Positions 17,325-27,671 of a stretch of 64,000 nt of DNA are shown one piece after another. This DNA comes from Trichopria drosophilae (Eukaryota > Arthropoda > Insecta > Hymenoptera > Diapriidae). Every line of letters begins with the position of its first letter. Within the stretch, counting starts at the first letter, position 1. A program made the translations under genes and the position numbers. The DNA is taken from positions 124,001 to 188,000 of the forward strand of contig CM059582.1 in NCBI GenBank assembly GCA_030407085.1, written 5' to 3'. The notes beneath the pieces are model-generated. The model did no database searches and was not told the DNA's origin. It was given only the letters and a program-made list of their open reading frames with translations.

Positions 17325-19730
17325 ATGTTGAGATTTAGAGCTATTCAATCAAAGAATCAATCTATTCTAAGTAGGGAGGTTCACGCTGCCGAATTTATAC
17401 CTTATTCTTGCTATTGGAACAGTACAACCTTGATAACAAAGCAGAATTGGTTAGTTAAATTTATAAAATTAAATGGCTTTGCGTTTGAAACGGCCGATGA
17501 TGAAGACTTGGTGATACAAAATAATATCAGAAATCAGATGCTAAGAAGCATTTCATCTCCAGCATTTAGTTTGTACTTTCATACCATCAGACGTAAGAAA
17601 AATATTTTTTCTGATGAATTTGCAAATCAGAGTTTACCAAATTTTTTTGCTAACCATGTAAATCTAAAATGGAGAGAAAAACACGCAACTAGGCAATCTT
17701 TTATTAATGATTTATACATTACGATTATTCGTAGGGCAGATACAAAGGGAGTAGAATTTTTATCACATCTACTGAAAAAATTTGGGCATGTAACTTCAAA
17801 ACATGCTTGGGAAAGTGATATGCGTGATACCTATGAAGATTTAGAGGAAACGACAAATCGTATAGTAACAAGCCTTAGGAATTATTCGCCTAAAGTCCTT
17901 GGAGTAAAAGAAACTCAAAACGGACTGTTTTGTGAAATAATGGAGTTTCTGTCTAGAATTGTAAATTGTGGCTTTGTTACAAATACGCTTTTTCCACTAA
18001 AAACTGAAATATCAAGATACTTACCAGTTCATAGGTTATTTTTTGGCCATAAGATGATACAGGTTGTGACTCATAATGAAAGTAAATATGCTGGAATAGT
18101 TAGTATCAAAGAATATGGAAATAATACTTCTGCAGGAATGCTTGATTCTTTTTTACAACTTCCTTATGAATTTATTATCACGCAGTCTTTTCAATTTACA
18201 AACAGGCAAATAGCAATTGCGAAAATGCAGATACAGCAAAATCGTATGATACAATCTGCAGATAAAGCTATTTCTCAAATAGCAGAAATTTCTCATGCGC
18301 TTGATGATGCAATGAGTGGTAAAATTGCGTTTGGTACACACCATTTAACTATCTTATGTATAGAAAAAAGCCCTAAATCATTGGACAATGCTTTATCATT
18401 GGTTGAATCGGAGCTTTCTAATTGTGGTGTTTATCCTGTTCGCGAGAGGGTTAATCTAGAACCAGCATTTTGGGCGCAAATTCCTGGTAATTTTGATTAT
18501 ATAGTAAGAAAAGGTACAATAAGTAGTCTTAATTTGGCCGGTTTTGCATCTCAACATAATTATCCTACTGGTAAAAAATTCAATAACCACTGGGGAGATG
18601 CTGTTACAGTTTTTGATACAACATCTGGCACTCCATTTTTCTTCAACTTTCATATAAGAGATGTTGGACATACTATGATAATTGGGCCAACAGGTGCTGG
18701 CAAAACTGTTTTAATGAATTTTTTATGTGCTCAAGCAATGAAATTTTCTCCAAGAATATTCTTTTTTGATAAAGATCGCGGTGCAGAAATTTTTTTAAGA
18801 GCACTTGGTGGTATCTATACTATAATAGAACCAAGAACTAAGACAAATTTTAATCCTCTGCAACTTGACGATACTCCTGATAATAAAACATTTTTGATGG
18901 AATGGATAAAATCTTTAATTTTAGTGTACAACGATAAATTCACTTCAGAAGATATTACTAGGATTAATGATGCAATTGAGGGAAATTTTAAATTAAAAAA
19001 AGAAGACAGATTTTTGAGAAATCTTGTACCATTTTTAGGACTTGCGGGCCCTGATACTCTAGCTGGAGCAATATCTATGTGGCATGATGATGGCTCTCAT
19101 GCTGCAATATTTGACAATAAAGAAGATTTTCTAGATTTTTCAAAAGCAAGAGTGTTTGGCTTTGAAATGGCTAGCTTGCTAAAAGATCCTGTTGCTCTTG
19201 GGCCGGTCTTGATTTATTTGTTTCATAGGATTAGTATATCGCTTGATGGCACTCCATCTATTATTGTTCTTGATGAAGCATGGGCGTTAATAGATAATCC
19301 AGTTTTTGCACCTAAGATAAAAGACTGGTTGAAAGTGCTGAGAAAGTTAAATGCTTTTGTGATTTTTGCTACTCAGAGTGTTGAAGATGCAAGTAAAAGT
19401 GCTATTAGTGATACGCTTGTACAGCAGACAGCAACACAAATTTTTTTGCCAAATCTGAAGGCTACTAGTGTCTATCAAGATGTTTTCATGTTAACTGAAC
19501 GTGAGTATATTCTGATCAAACACACAGATCCAAGTACTAGATTCTTTTTAGTAAAGCAGGGAGTTAATGCTGTAGTAGCTAGAATAGATCTGAAAGATTT
19601 GGATGATGTGGTCAACGTGTTATCTGGACGCGCAGAAAGTGTCCTATTGTTACATGATATATTGAAAGAAGTTGGAGATGATCCAAAGATGTGGTTGCCT
19701 GTGTTTTATCAAAAGGTGAAAAATGTTTAA
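17325..19730 (+). CDS. virB4: T4SS ATPase VirB4
   Basis: The 801-residue protein has the N-terminal CagE/TrbE/VirB4 domain and a RecA-like ATPase domain with Walker A G-P-T-G-A-G-K-T-V near residue 455, Walker B I-I-V-L-D-E-A-W-A near residue 648 and F-A-T-Q-S-V-E-D downstream. VirB4 energises pilus or channel assembly and substrate passage at the inner membrane. It overlaps virB6-1 by 8 bases, so the two are translationally coupled. Confidence 0.96.
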   Translation: MLRFRAIQSKNQSILSREVHAAEFIPYSCYWNSTTLITKQNWLVKFIKLNGFAFETADDEDLVIQNNIRNQMLRSISSPAFSLYFHTIRRKKNIFSDEFANQSLPNFFANHVNLKWREKHATRQSFINDLYITIIRRADTKGVEFLSHLLKKFGHVTSKHAWESDMRDTYEDLEETTNRIVTSLRNYSPKVLGVKETQNGLFCEIMEFLSRIVNCGFVTNTLFPLKTEISRYLPVHRLFFGHKMIQVVTHNESKYAGIVSIKEYGNNTSAGMLDSFLQLPYEFIITQSFQFTNRQIAIAKMQIQQNRMIQSADKAISQIAEISHALDDAMSGKIAFGTHHLTILCIEKSPKSLDNALSLVESELSNCGVYPVRERVNLEPAFWAQIPGNFDYIVRKGTISSLNLAGFASQHNYPTGKKFNNHWGDAVTVFDTTSGTPFFFNFHIRDVGHTMIIGPTGAGKTVLMNFLCAQAMKFSPRIFFFDKDRGAEIFLRALGGIYTIIEPRTKTNFNPLQLDDTPDNKTFLMEWIKSLILVYNDKFTSEDITRINDAIEGNFKLKKEDRFLRNLVPFLGLAGPDTLAGAISMWHDDGSHAAIFDNKEDFLDFSKARVFGFEMASLLKDPVALGPVLIYLFHRISISLDGTPSIIVLDEAWALIDNPVFAPKIKDWLKVLRKLNAFVIFATQSVEDASKSAISDTLVQQTATQIFLPNLKATSVYQDVFMLTEREYILIKHTDPSTRFFLVKQGVNAVVARIDLKDLDDVVNVLSGRAESVLLLHDILKEVGDDPKMWLPVFYQKVKNV

Positions 19731-22266
19731 AACTAAACTGTCATTACTGTTAGTTGCGATATTTTTATTAAATATAGATTTTTTACTCTCATATCCAGTG
19801 TTTGCAGATACAGTAACTGGTACTGACAAAACGGAATTTGTTAGCAGGCTTAATTCTACTGGTAGTTTTAGCCGTGCCTCTGATCCTGACTGTAAGGCGT
19901 TTGAAACAGCTGCAGCAGTTGCTGGGATAGCAATTGCTATTGGTGCAATATTTACTGGTATTGTTTTGATTGTCTCTTCTGCTGGTTTATTTACTGCTCT
20001 TGTTATCGTTGGAATGATAGCTGCAATTGTTGGAGTCTGGAAGGCAGTTGGGGGACTTATTGTTTGTCAGCATAGTTTTGTTAGGCATCCAGTTGCATAC
20101 GATAATGATGGGAGATATAAAAATTTCAAACTAAAAGATAAAGGTTATAGTGGTGATACAGATAAAAATTATCGAACAGAAGATGAATATTTTTCTGCAT
20201 TACAGAAAAGATCAGGAAAAGATGGAAAACAAACAGAGAAAGATATTTTAAACTTTACTGATTGGGATGTTGTGAATGTTGATAGGGAACACTACTACTG
20301 GCCAAAAAATGGGGTGCAATATAGTGAATACATAGAAGTATGTCATCGCAATCCTTTAACATTTGGCAACCTTTTCAAGACGAATGACTTTGATTTTAGA
20401 GGGGAAGATGGATACATAGACTTTGATATCAGAGAGAAAGATACTGGATATGAAAGTGGGTCATGGTCTCCGAAGGTTGATGGCGATCTAGAATGTAAAG
20501 TGCTTAAATCTGGACAGAGCGAAGACATATATGGATCAACGTTCAGGGCACTGAGAAAAATGGGTAGGTTATGTGTGGAATTGGCTGAAGTTAGGGCAGC
20601 TGGAGCTACTTGGCCGCAAGGGATTGATATAGGATGCACGGAATTACCACCTGATCCGATTGCTCCTATGTGTGAACAATCTGTGATATTATTCAAAAAT
20701 AAAGATGGTACAGGTGGTGAAGAAAGGAGTTTTATCAACAGGGATGACGATTATAAAACTCTTATCAGGAAAAAAGAAAAAGAAGGAAAAATTTTTGTAG
20801 GTTATGACAATAAAAGCTGTTTTAGCTCGTATGTCTCTGAAGCTTGCTACAATCAAGCGGGAAGTAAGTCATTATCTCCTATTCCTATAACTTCTATGAT
20901 AGTGCAATGCATTAAGGAATCGTTAGATAATTTAGTTGCAGGTATTGACTCAAATGGTGATAAGCTAAAATATGAAGATGGAGAAAAAAAAGGACAGGAG
21001 AAGGGTAGTTTTTTATCTGTAGCACAAGGAAGGTTAAAAAATACTGTAACTGCTGTTCTAGTTTTAGCTTTAATACTGTTCTCTATAAAAGTTATGTCTG
21101 GTGGAGTGCGTAGTCCGCAAGAAATGTACATGTTGATCATTAAATTCGCTTTAGTGATTTACTTTACGACAGGCAGTACTATGTCCCATTATTACGGAGA
21201 ATTAACAAAACTTTCAAATGGTTTGTCGGAGATAGTATTGCAAGCATCATCTGAGAGCAAAGGTATATGTAATTACGAAGCAGGCAAAGATTATGAATAC
21301 ATGCGCAAAGTAGATGGAAAAAGAATATCTTACAGCTATCTTGCTCCTTGGGATAGGCTTGATTGTAGAATTTTATTCTATTTGGGTGCCCCTTTAGATG
21401 GAATTGGTAGTAAAATTGGTGCAGGGGGTGCTGTAACATTAATGGTTTTGCTTGGTACTGCTCCTATCTTATTAGTTGCAGGTTCGGTAATCGGTATTAT
21501 TTTTGCTGGTGGACAGATCTTGGTAGCTCTTGTCTGTATATTTATGGCCATTTTGATGATGATGGTTATTTCGTGGATGTGCTATGTATTTATCTTATCT
21601 TTAGTTGCGCTTAGTGTAATTATCATCTTATCGCCTTTATTCATTCCTATGGTTTTGTTTCAACATACCAAGGGATATTTTGATGGTTGGCTAAAAGAGT
21701 TAATTACCTACAGTTTATACCCAGTTATCCTTTTTGCATTTCTATCTTTTATGTTCATAGCATGTGATAAAATCTTTTATAGAGGTCTAAATTTTGAGAA
21801 AGAGCAAGTTGAAATGCTAGGCAAGAAAACATATTGGTTTAAATTGAAAGGAGGAGAATGTACTAACAATCCAGATATTTTAGCGTGCATGCTACAAGAA
21901 TATAAATGGAAGAAAAGTATGCTGCTTGGTCTGGTTGATTTTGCGTATATTGAATTTAGTAACTCTGTACTTGGAGAGTTAATGAAGTTATGTTTGGTGC
22001 TACTTTTATTTTACCATTTTTTAAACGTCCTTCCCGGTATGGCTGCTGAACTTGCTGGTAACCACAGAGCAGCACTTGGTTCAGGTAGCGCTCCCGCACA
22101 AATGGTGAATAAAGCTTTATCTGCTGCCAAAGCTGCTGCTGGAGGTGCTGGTCAAGTTGCTGCTGCGGCTGCAAATAAGGCAAGAGGGGCTGTTGGAGGA
22201 GGTGGAGGTGATAATAAGGGATCGGAATCTTCCTCTAGTGAATTTATAAAACCAAGTGGAGAGTGA
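19723..22266 (+). CDS. virB6-1: T4SS VirB6 family protein 1
   Basis: The 847-residue TrbL/VirB6-family protein starts with a signal peptide-like segment ending around P-V-F-A-D. It then has a hydrophobic pair (about residues 62-115), a hydrophilic region with several Cys (120-435), and the VirB6 core with multiple membrane helices (about 440-770), including the conserved L-S-P-L-F-I-P-M-V-L-F and D-G-W-L-K-E-L. The tail is Ala/Gly-rich (G-G-A-G-Q-V-A-A-A-A-A). VirB6 forms the inner-membrane channel part of the T4SS. This paralog has no lipobox, unlike the next three. Confidence 0.93.
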   Translation: MFKTKLSLLLVAIFLLNIDFLLSYPVFADTVTGTDKTEFVSRLNSTGSFSRASDPDCKAFETAAAVAGIAIAIGAIFTGIVLIVSSAGLFTALVIVGMIAAIVGVWKAVGGLIVCQHSFVRHPVAYDNDGRYKNFKLKDKGYSGDTDKNYRTEDEYFSALQKRSGKDGKQTEKDILNFTDWDVVNVDREHYYWPKNGVQYSEYIEVCHRNPLTFGNLFKTNDFDFRGEDGYIDFDIREKDTGYESGSWSPKVDGDLECKVLKSGQSEDIYGSTFRALRKMGRLCVELAEVRAAGATWPQGIDIGCTELPPDPIAPMCEQSVILFKNKDGTGGEERSFINRDDDYKTLIRKKEKEGKIFVGYDNKSCFSSYVSEACYNQAGSKSLSPIPITSMIVQCIKESLDNLVAGIDSNGDKLKYEDGEKKGQEKGSFLSVAQGRLKNTVTAVLVLALILFSIKVMSGGVRSPQEMYMLIIKFALVIYFTTGSTMSHYYGELTKLSNGLSEIVLQASSESKGICNYEAGKDYEYMRKVDGKRISYSYLAPWDRLDCRILFYLGAPLDGIGSKIGAGGAVTLMVLLGTAPILLVAGSVIGIIFAGGQILVALVCIFMAILMMMVISWMCYVFILSLVALSVIIILSPLFIPMVLFQHTKGYFDGWLKELITYSLYPVILFAFLSFMFIACDKIFYRGLNFEKEQVEMLGKKTYWFKLKGGECTNNPDILACMLQEYKWKKSMLLGLVDFAYIEFSNSVLGELMKLCLVLLLFYHFLNVLPGMAAELAGNHRAALGSGSAPAQMVNKALSAAKAAAGGAGQVAAAAANKARGAVGGGGGDNKGSESSSSEFIKPSGE

Positions 22267-22283
22267 GCGCAGGTGAGTAACAG

Positions 22284-24704
22284 ATGTTTGAACATTTGAG
22301 CAAACAAAACTTGGTTGAGCTATGCATAAGTTTTGTGATACTCTTTTTATTATCTGGGTGCGGGTGTATTAAGCCAGAAGATCCATCAGGCTTGCGTGAG
22401 AAATTGGATATAGTGTCAACAGAGCAGAAATGGGTTGATTCTGGAGTCTATATTTCGGATAAAATAAAAGTAACAGGGATTAATATAGTACCTAATAAGG
22501 TTAATTTTTGTTCGCAATATAAAGATTTTGCAATTGAACCTGGAGTAAGAAACGTTACATTACCGTTTGCGCTTAAAGCTGGCGATGCGATAAGCTTTAG
22601 TGTTGTTGAAAGTAAAATGTGTAAAAACGATAATGGCACGGTCACCTATAAAAAAATTGACGAGAGTTGCGGTGAAGGAGAGAAGGAGTATTTTGCACAT
22701 GTTTTAAATCAAAATGAATGTCAGACAATATGGCAAAATGGAAAATACAAGCACACAATATGTCCTAACAAACTCATGATAGGCAATGCAGAGTGGCTTC
22801 CCGGGCAAGAGTACTGGAGTTCAGATTTTTCAAAACCAGACCAAAAAGAAAAAAGAAAGGAGATTGGAAATATTAACTCTATAAAGCAGGGAGAAAATAT
22901 AGACTGCAGCAAGCTTTCAAGCGATCAGAAAAGTAAGATGGATACGCGCATTTTAAATTCACTCTGTAGAAAGATATGTAAGTTTTCTTCCGGTAGCCGT
23001 GACAGTAATTGTGTGCATGTTGAATACAATGATATAGAAGATGAAATATTTAGATCCATTACTAACGCTTCAACTAACTCTAGTGGCAAATCTGTTAATA
23101 CTGAGATTATTGATAATGTTTTAAAGAATGCAGAAGTAAAAACTGACGTTCCATTCTTAAATGTTTATATGGATGGTGAAAATCTTGAACACATTCCTAG
23201 TGGTGGTTTATGTACTAATTGTGATCACAAGATAAGTAATGACCATCAAACATCAAAGTTAATTTTCAAGTTGGGTGATAGCAGAGGTAAAGGTGGTTTC
23301 AATATAAGAGTAACAAGAATCCCTAATTTAGAAAAAAGCTTATATATACATGTTTCTGACGAATTTCCCGAGCACAACCCTGATGAAATTCAGGGAGATA
23401 TACCTGTAGACATTAGCAAAGTTTATAATACTCAATATATGGAAGGCTTAAAAGGAAAGCTAAAGGACAAGAGTGGCACTATATATTACGGAATAAGAGA
23501 TCATGGGTGTGGTTATAAGAAAAATGAAGGTCAATTTAGCATTAACCTTACAACTAAAGAGCCACCTGTAAGAACTTTTAGTGCGATATATAATTTTTTT
23601 GATGAAAAAGTAAAAACTGCATTTTTCGGTTCTAGCTACAAAGACACTAACGCGATTCACTCTGATACTAGCCCTGTGAAGTCTCTTTATCAAAGTTTTG
23701 TAGCATCAAATAGAACAAATACCATCAGATCTACAATAGTGTCGTTATTAGTATTATATATAGCTTTATACACCCTTTATTACTTTTTTGGATTATCCCA
23801 TGCTTCTATATATGAATTTTTAATTATATGTGTAAAGATAGGAGTTATTACCCAATTGCTGAACGATAACAGTTGGAGTTTTTTTTATAACAATGCATTT
23901 TCTATTTTTGTTAATGCTCCAAAACAGTTAATAGAAATAGCAAATTTCGGAGGTACAACATCAAATGTTTTTGAATTTCTTGATTTACCGCTCAATAGGT
24001 TTTTATCAGCACACTCAGTATTACTAATAATATCTCTTATATTCTCTGGTCCTTTGGGTATTGTATCGTTTTGCTTGGTGATTTGGGGTTTGATAACAGT
24101 GAGCTTATCGATGTTTAACGCCTTATTTTCTTTTATCACATCTATAGCAATAGTTGCATTATTGCTTTCCTTGGCGCCTCTTTTTATTATTTGCCTTCTA
24201 TTTGGATATACTAGACAGATGTTTCACAATTGGGTCAAAAATTTAGCAAGATTTGCAATTCACCCGGTAGTGCTTTTAATTGTTATATCATTAATAAGCC
24301 AGGTTATGGATTATATTGTGTATTCGGTCTTTAATTTTGAGGTCTGCCCTACATGTATACTTAATCTTAACTTAAAGATTTTTAATCCTTGTATTCTTTA
24401 TGGTTATGCTTCCAAACATGCACCTAACATCACAGCTATGATGGCTTTTGTGATTTTGGGACATGCTATGAAAGCTTTAGTTGAGGCATCTTCAACAATA
24501 TCTGATTCGTTATTTGGTGTTTATGTAGCAAGCGAACCAGGAAGGCAATATCAGCAAAGCTTAATGGGAACAGTAGGTTTAGATGAACAAAGTGTCCAAA
24601 GAAGAGCAGGTCAGCAATCTGGCACACCAAGTCGAAGACCTCAAATACCACAATCAGCTCAAAGATCAGCACCTAAAATACCGACAAATATAGGAAATCA
24701 ATGA
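22284..24704 (+). CDS. virB6-2: T4SS VirB6 family protein 2, predicted lipoprotein
   Basis: The 806-residue protein has a lipoprotein signal peptide (lipobox L-S-G-C, Cys26), a Cys-rich extracytoplasmic region of about 430 residues with W-V-D-S-G at residue 50 and F-N-I-R-V-T-R near 350, then the VirB6 core with about six membrane helices (L-A-P-L-F-I-I-C-L-L-F, H-N-W-V-K-N-L-A-R-F). The tail is Gln/Pro/Ser-rich. It starts 17 bases after virB6-1 and overlaps virB6-3 by 4 bases (ATGA). Confidence 0.93.
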   Translation: MFEHLSKQNLVELCISFVILFLLSGCGCIKPEDPSGLREKLDIVSTEQKWVDSGVYISDKIKVTGINIVPNKVNFCSQYKDFAIEPGVRNVTLPFALKAGDAISFSVVESKMCKNDNGTVTYKKIDESCGEGEKEYFAHVLNQNECQTIWQNGKYKHTICPNKLMIGNAEWLPGQEYWSSDFSKPDQKEKRKEIGNINSIKQGENIDCSKLSSDQKSKMDTRILNSLCRKICKFSSGSRDSNCVHVEYNDIEDEIFRSITNASTNSSGKSVNTEIIDNVLKNAEVKTDVPFLNVYMDGENLEHIPSGGLCTNCDHKISNDHQTSKLIFKLGDSRGKGGFNIRVTRIPNLEKSLYIHVSDEFPEHNPDEIQGDIPVDISKVYNTQYMEGLKGKLKDKSGTIYYGIRDHGCGYKKNEGQFSINLTTKEPPVRTFSAIYNFFDEKVKTAFFGSSYKDTNAIHSDTSPVKSLYQSFVASNRTNTIRSTIVSLLVLYIALYTLYYFFGLSHASIYEFLIICVKIGVITQLLNDNSWSFFYNNAFSIFVNAPKQLIEIANFGGTTSNVFEFLDLPLNRFLSAHSVLLIISLIFSGPLGIVSFCLVIWGLITVSLSMFNALFSFITSIAIVALLLSLAPLFIICLLFGYTRQMFHNWVKNLARFAIHPVVLLIVISLISQVMDYIVYSVFNFEVCPTCILNLNLKIFNPCILYGYASKHAPNITAMMAFVILGHAMKALVEASSTISDSLFGVYVASEPGRQYQQSLMGTVGLDEQSVQRRAGQQSGTPSRRPQIPQSAQRSAPKIPTNIGNQ

Positions 24705-27580
24705 TGAGCAGAAAATCATTATTATTGATACTATGTCTTGTAATTACTGGCTGCACAATGGATTGTGTTGAACCTGGGCTGCAGAGCAGAAATACTAGTG
24801 TCAGCATAGATGTTCCAGTTCGTGAAGCTGGCGAAGGAGTTAAAATTCATTGGGTTGATTCTGGTCAAGTAATTAGCAAGGATGAGAAAATCAGATTTAC
24901 TCTTGGTGGGTCAGTAAATTTTTGTTCTCTTAAAGAAGGGAAAAATCCAAAGAGAGTACTTGTGCCCGCTGTATTTTGTGCTAATGATTTAATACCAAAT
25001 TACAGTAATAAGTTAATTGATAATGCTAGTCTTGATGAACGAGAAATATGTGGGGATATAGGCTTTGGAAATAATGAATTCTATAGCAATAGACGTTATG
25101 TAGATACTGGAATTAAAGCAAATCCTGGTGAGAAGTTAAGCTTTAGCTTAATTCCCAGAGAGATAACGATTGATTATGACAATCCACAAGGAAAAGGAAT
25201 CAGTTTTGATGACAATTGTTATAGCTCTGAAAGAGGGGATGAAAAAGATAAAGTTACAATAAAAGACATGTTTGGTGGAGGAACATTCTTTTGTGGAGAA
25301 AGTGGTAAAAGGACTGTGGTAAAATTTCCGCGGCTTAGCAAAGAAAATCTGGAGAGAGAAGTGTTAGTTGGTAACGGCTACACTCCATACGATAATAAAG
25401 TACATTTTTATGATAAAAGTCCATGGATGAATGGTGCGTTGTTAGATCTACGACGAACTAAAATAGGACTGAATGAATTATGTGATGGGAAAAGGTGTGA
25501 TTTTAATGAGCTGAACAAATACAGTTCTTATGAACTTAATTGTTACTATCAGAATATATGTTACAACGCAAAAGGTATAGGGGAGAATTGCGTCTCTTCT
25601 ATAAGGTATGAGAAGTATGATAAAAGAAATACATGTGACATGTATTCTCACCTTAAACGTATTGAGGATGAACTAAAAGAGATTGAAGAAAATAAGAGGG
25701 ATTCTGAGCAGATTGACATTAATGTAATATCAAATTCTAAATCAAACTTCAAAGAGGACAGAAAAGATATTTCTTGGGCCGAAGCTCTTGTTGCAAAAAT
25801 TGGCGATCTTGATGATCAGAATACTGCTAAAGGTATTCTATGTTTTCCAGAGAAAAAGGGTGCAAAAGGAGATAATGTGTGTTCGCAAATTGGTGATAAT
25901 TTTGAACATTTTTCTTTGAAATTAAATCATGATTATAAAATAGATGAAAATATACTACCTGGTAGTAGTGTGATGCTTGCTATAGCAAGTAATGGCAACC
26001 ACCAACTTCATAGAGGTGGATATCGTGTTGCAGTGACTAGATCATGTAACTTCGATAGTGGTGAAAAACTGTATATGTACTTGGGTGATAGTCCGCCAGG
26101 AGATCCATCTATTCCGGAAACTAATGATTTCAGAAAAGTAGAGAAGTTGGATAAAATAACAGAGGATAATGTAGTCTATTATGCAATAGATGGAAGTCAT
26201 TTAAAGGATCAAGAGTCTAAAAAGATATACTTTGGTATTAATGTAGAAAACGTAAAGAAAGATGATATTACGGATAAAGAAGCCAAATATTATAAAGATA
26301 ACAAATACACAGTAAATTTATTTTTAAAAAGAAAAATAAACGATTTTATTTCATCAACTATAAACAAGATTTTTAATTTCATAACAGAAGGTGGTGAAAA
26401 CAGAATTAAAATTCCATATGAAGGATATAGAAAGGGGCTTCTACAAGGAATAAGAGCTTTGCTTATTCTATACGTTATATTTACTGTTGTTGGCTATATG
26501 CTTGGAACAATACAATTAAGTAAATTCGATTTTATTATAAGAATATTCAAAATAGCATTTATAGCTTTTGCTTTTAGTGATAGAAGTTGGGAATTCTTTG
26601 GTACAATTTTGTCTGGGCTTTTTGTTGATAGTAGCATTTATTTAGTTGATAGTTTTTCTGGCTATATAGGGGAAGGAGGTAAAAAATTTGCATTCTTAGA
26701 TTTAACAGCGGGAGTATTATTTACAGGAGAAACATGGCTGAAATTTTTATCTTTAATGCTATCAGGACCTTTTGGCTTTATTGCATTTTTGGCAATACTT
26801 TATGCTACTTTTGTGTTTTTAAGATGCATTATTAGTGCTACGTTTAAATATGTAATATCTACTGTTTTAGTGGCATTTTTATTGTCATTGGCACCTTTAT
26901 TTATCGTATTTATTCTATTTCAACAAACTAAAACATTATTTGATAATTGGATAAAAACGCTGGCTCATGTTTCATTGCAACCAGTCATTTTATTTTCATC
27001 CTTGTCTCTTTTAAATCAGTTAATGTATTCAGTTCTATACAACCTCACAAATTTTTCTGCATGCTATCAATGCTTAATTAGTATAAAATTTTTATCGTAT
27101 GATCTGTGTCTTATGAAATCAATATTACCTCTTGGGTATAGTCCTGGTACTAGTGTTGATGTTGCGCTCAGTACTGGAGAAAAGGCTGATAGGCACTTTG
27201 CAGCATTACCTATAGATCTAATCCAGGCATTTATATATCTCATCATTGCTAGTGCAATGGAAGCTTTTGTTTCCATATCAGAAACTATGGCGCAGGTGTT
27301 GTTCAGCTCTGGTTATGGAGTTACTCAAAGTGTTAGTCATATTGCTAGGAGCGCATCACAAGCTATGCTGTCAACTGTTGGCCTTGATGATAGAACCCAA
27401 AATATGATACATAACATCAAGCAGGAAATGAGTAAAGATCGTGGAAAAATTGAAGCTAAATTGCCTGATACACAAAAGCAAGCAGATGAAAAAGGGAGTT
27501 CTGGCAAAGAAATGAGCAAATCTGAAACACTAAGCCAGCAAGATAAGCAAAAGGATTCTGATAAAAAAAGGACAAGTTAA
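24701..27580 (+). CDS. virB6-3: T4SS VirB6 family protein 3, predicted lipoprotein
   Basis: The 959-residue protein starts with a short lipoprotein signal peptide (lipobox I-T-G-C, Cys18). The extracytoplasmic part of about 560 residues contains W-V-D-S-G at residue 51, a second related Y-V-D-T-G near residue 130 and G-G-Y-R-V-A-V-T-R near 440. The VirB6 core follows (about 580-860; L-A-P-L-F-I-V-F-I-L-F, D-N-W-I-K-T-L-A), and then a Lys/Gln/Ser-rich hydrophilic tail. A 91-base gap separates it from virB6-4. Confidence 0.93.
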   Translation: MMSRKSLLLILCLVITGCTMDCVEPGLQSRNTSVSIDVPVREAGEGVKIHWVDSGQVISKDEKIRFTLGGSVNFCSLKEGKNPKRVLVPAVFCANDLIPNYSNKLIDNASLDEREICGDIGFGNNEFYSNRRYVDTGIKANPGEKLSFSLIPREITIDYDNPQGKGISFDDNCYSSERGDEKDKVTIKDMFGGGTFFCGESGKRTVVKFPRLSKENLEREVLVGNGYTPYDNKVHFYDKSPWMNGALLDLRRTKIGLNELCDGKRCDFNELNKYSSYELNCYYQNICYNAKGIGENCVSSIRYEKYDKRNTCDMYSHLKRIEDELKEIEENKRDSEQIDINVISNSKSNFKEDRKDISWAEALVAKIGDLDDQNTAKGILCFPEKKGAKGDNVCSQIGDNFEHFSLKLNHDYKIDENILPGSSVMLAIASNGNHQLHRGGYRVAVTRSCNFDSGEKLYMYLGDSPPGDPSIPETNDFRKVEKLDKITEDNVVYYAIDGSHLKDQESKKIYFGINVENVKKDDITDKEAKYYKDNKYTVNLFLKRKINDFISSTINKIFNFITEGGENRIKIPYEGYRKGLLQGIRALLILYVIFTVVGYMLGTIQLSKFDFIIRIFKIAFIAFAFSDRSWEFFGTILSGLFVDSSIYLVDSFSGYIGEGGKKFAFLDLTAGVLFTGETWLKFLSLMLSGPFGFIAFLAILYATFVFLRCIISATFKYVISTVLVAFLLSLAPLFIVFILFQQTKTLFDNWIKTLAHVSLQPVILFSSLSLLNQLMYSVLYNLTNFSACYQCLISIKFLSYDLCLMKSILPLGYSPGTSVDVALSTGEKADRHFAALPIDLIQAFIYLIIASAMEAFVSISETMAQVLFSSGYGVTQSVSHIARSASQAMLSTVGLDDRTQNMIHNIKQEMSKDRGKIEAKLPDTQKQADEKGSSGKEMSKSETLSQQDKQKDSDKKRTS

Positions 27581-27671
27581 GGAAGATTGATGAGATATAT
27601 GGAGTAACTAATTAAAAAGATATTTGAAGTAAGGTTTTAGAAATTTATTCTGTATTGGAAAAAGTTTAGGT

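Noticed and set aside
20343..22183. Several minus-strand ORFs of 75-131 codons inside virB6-1
   Set aside because: They are shadows of a well-supported membrane protein gene on the plus strand.
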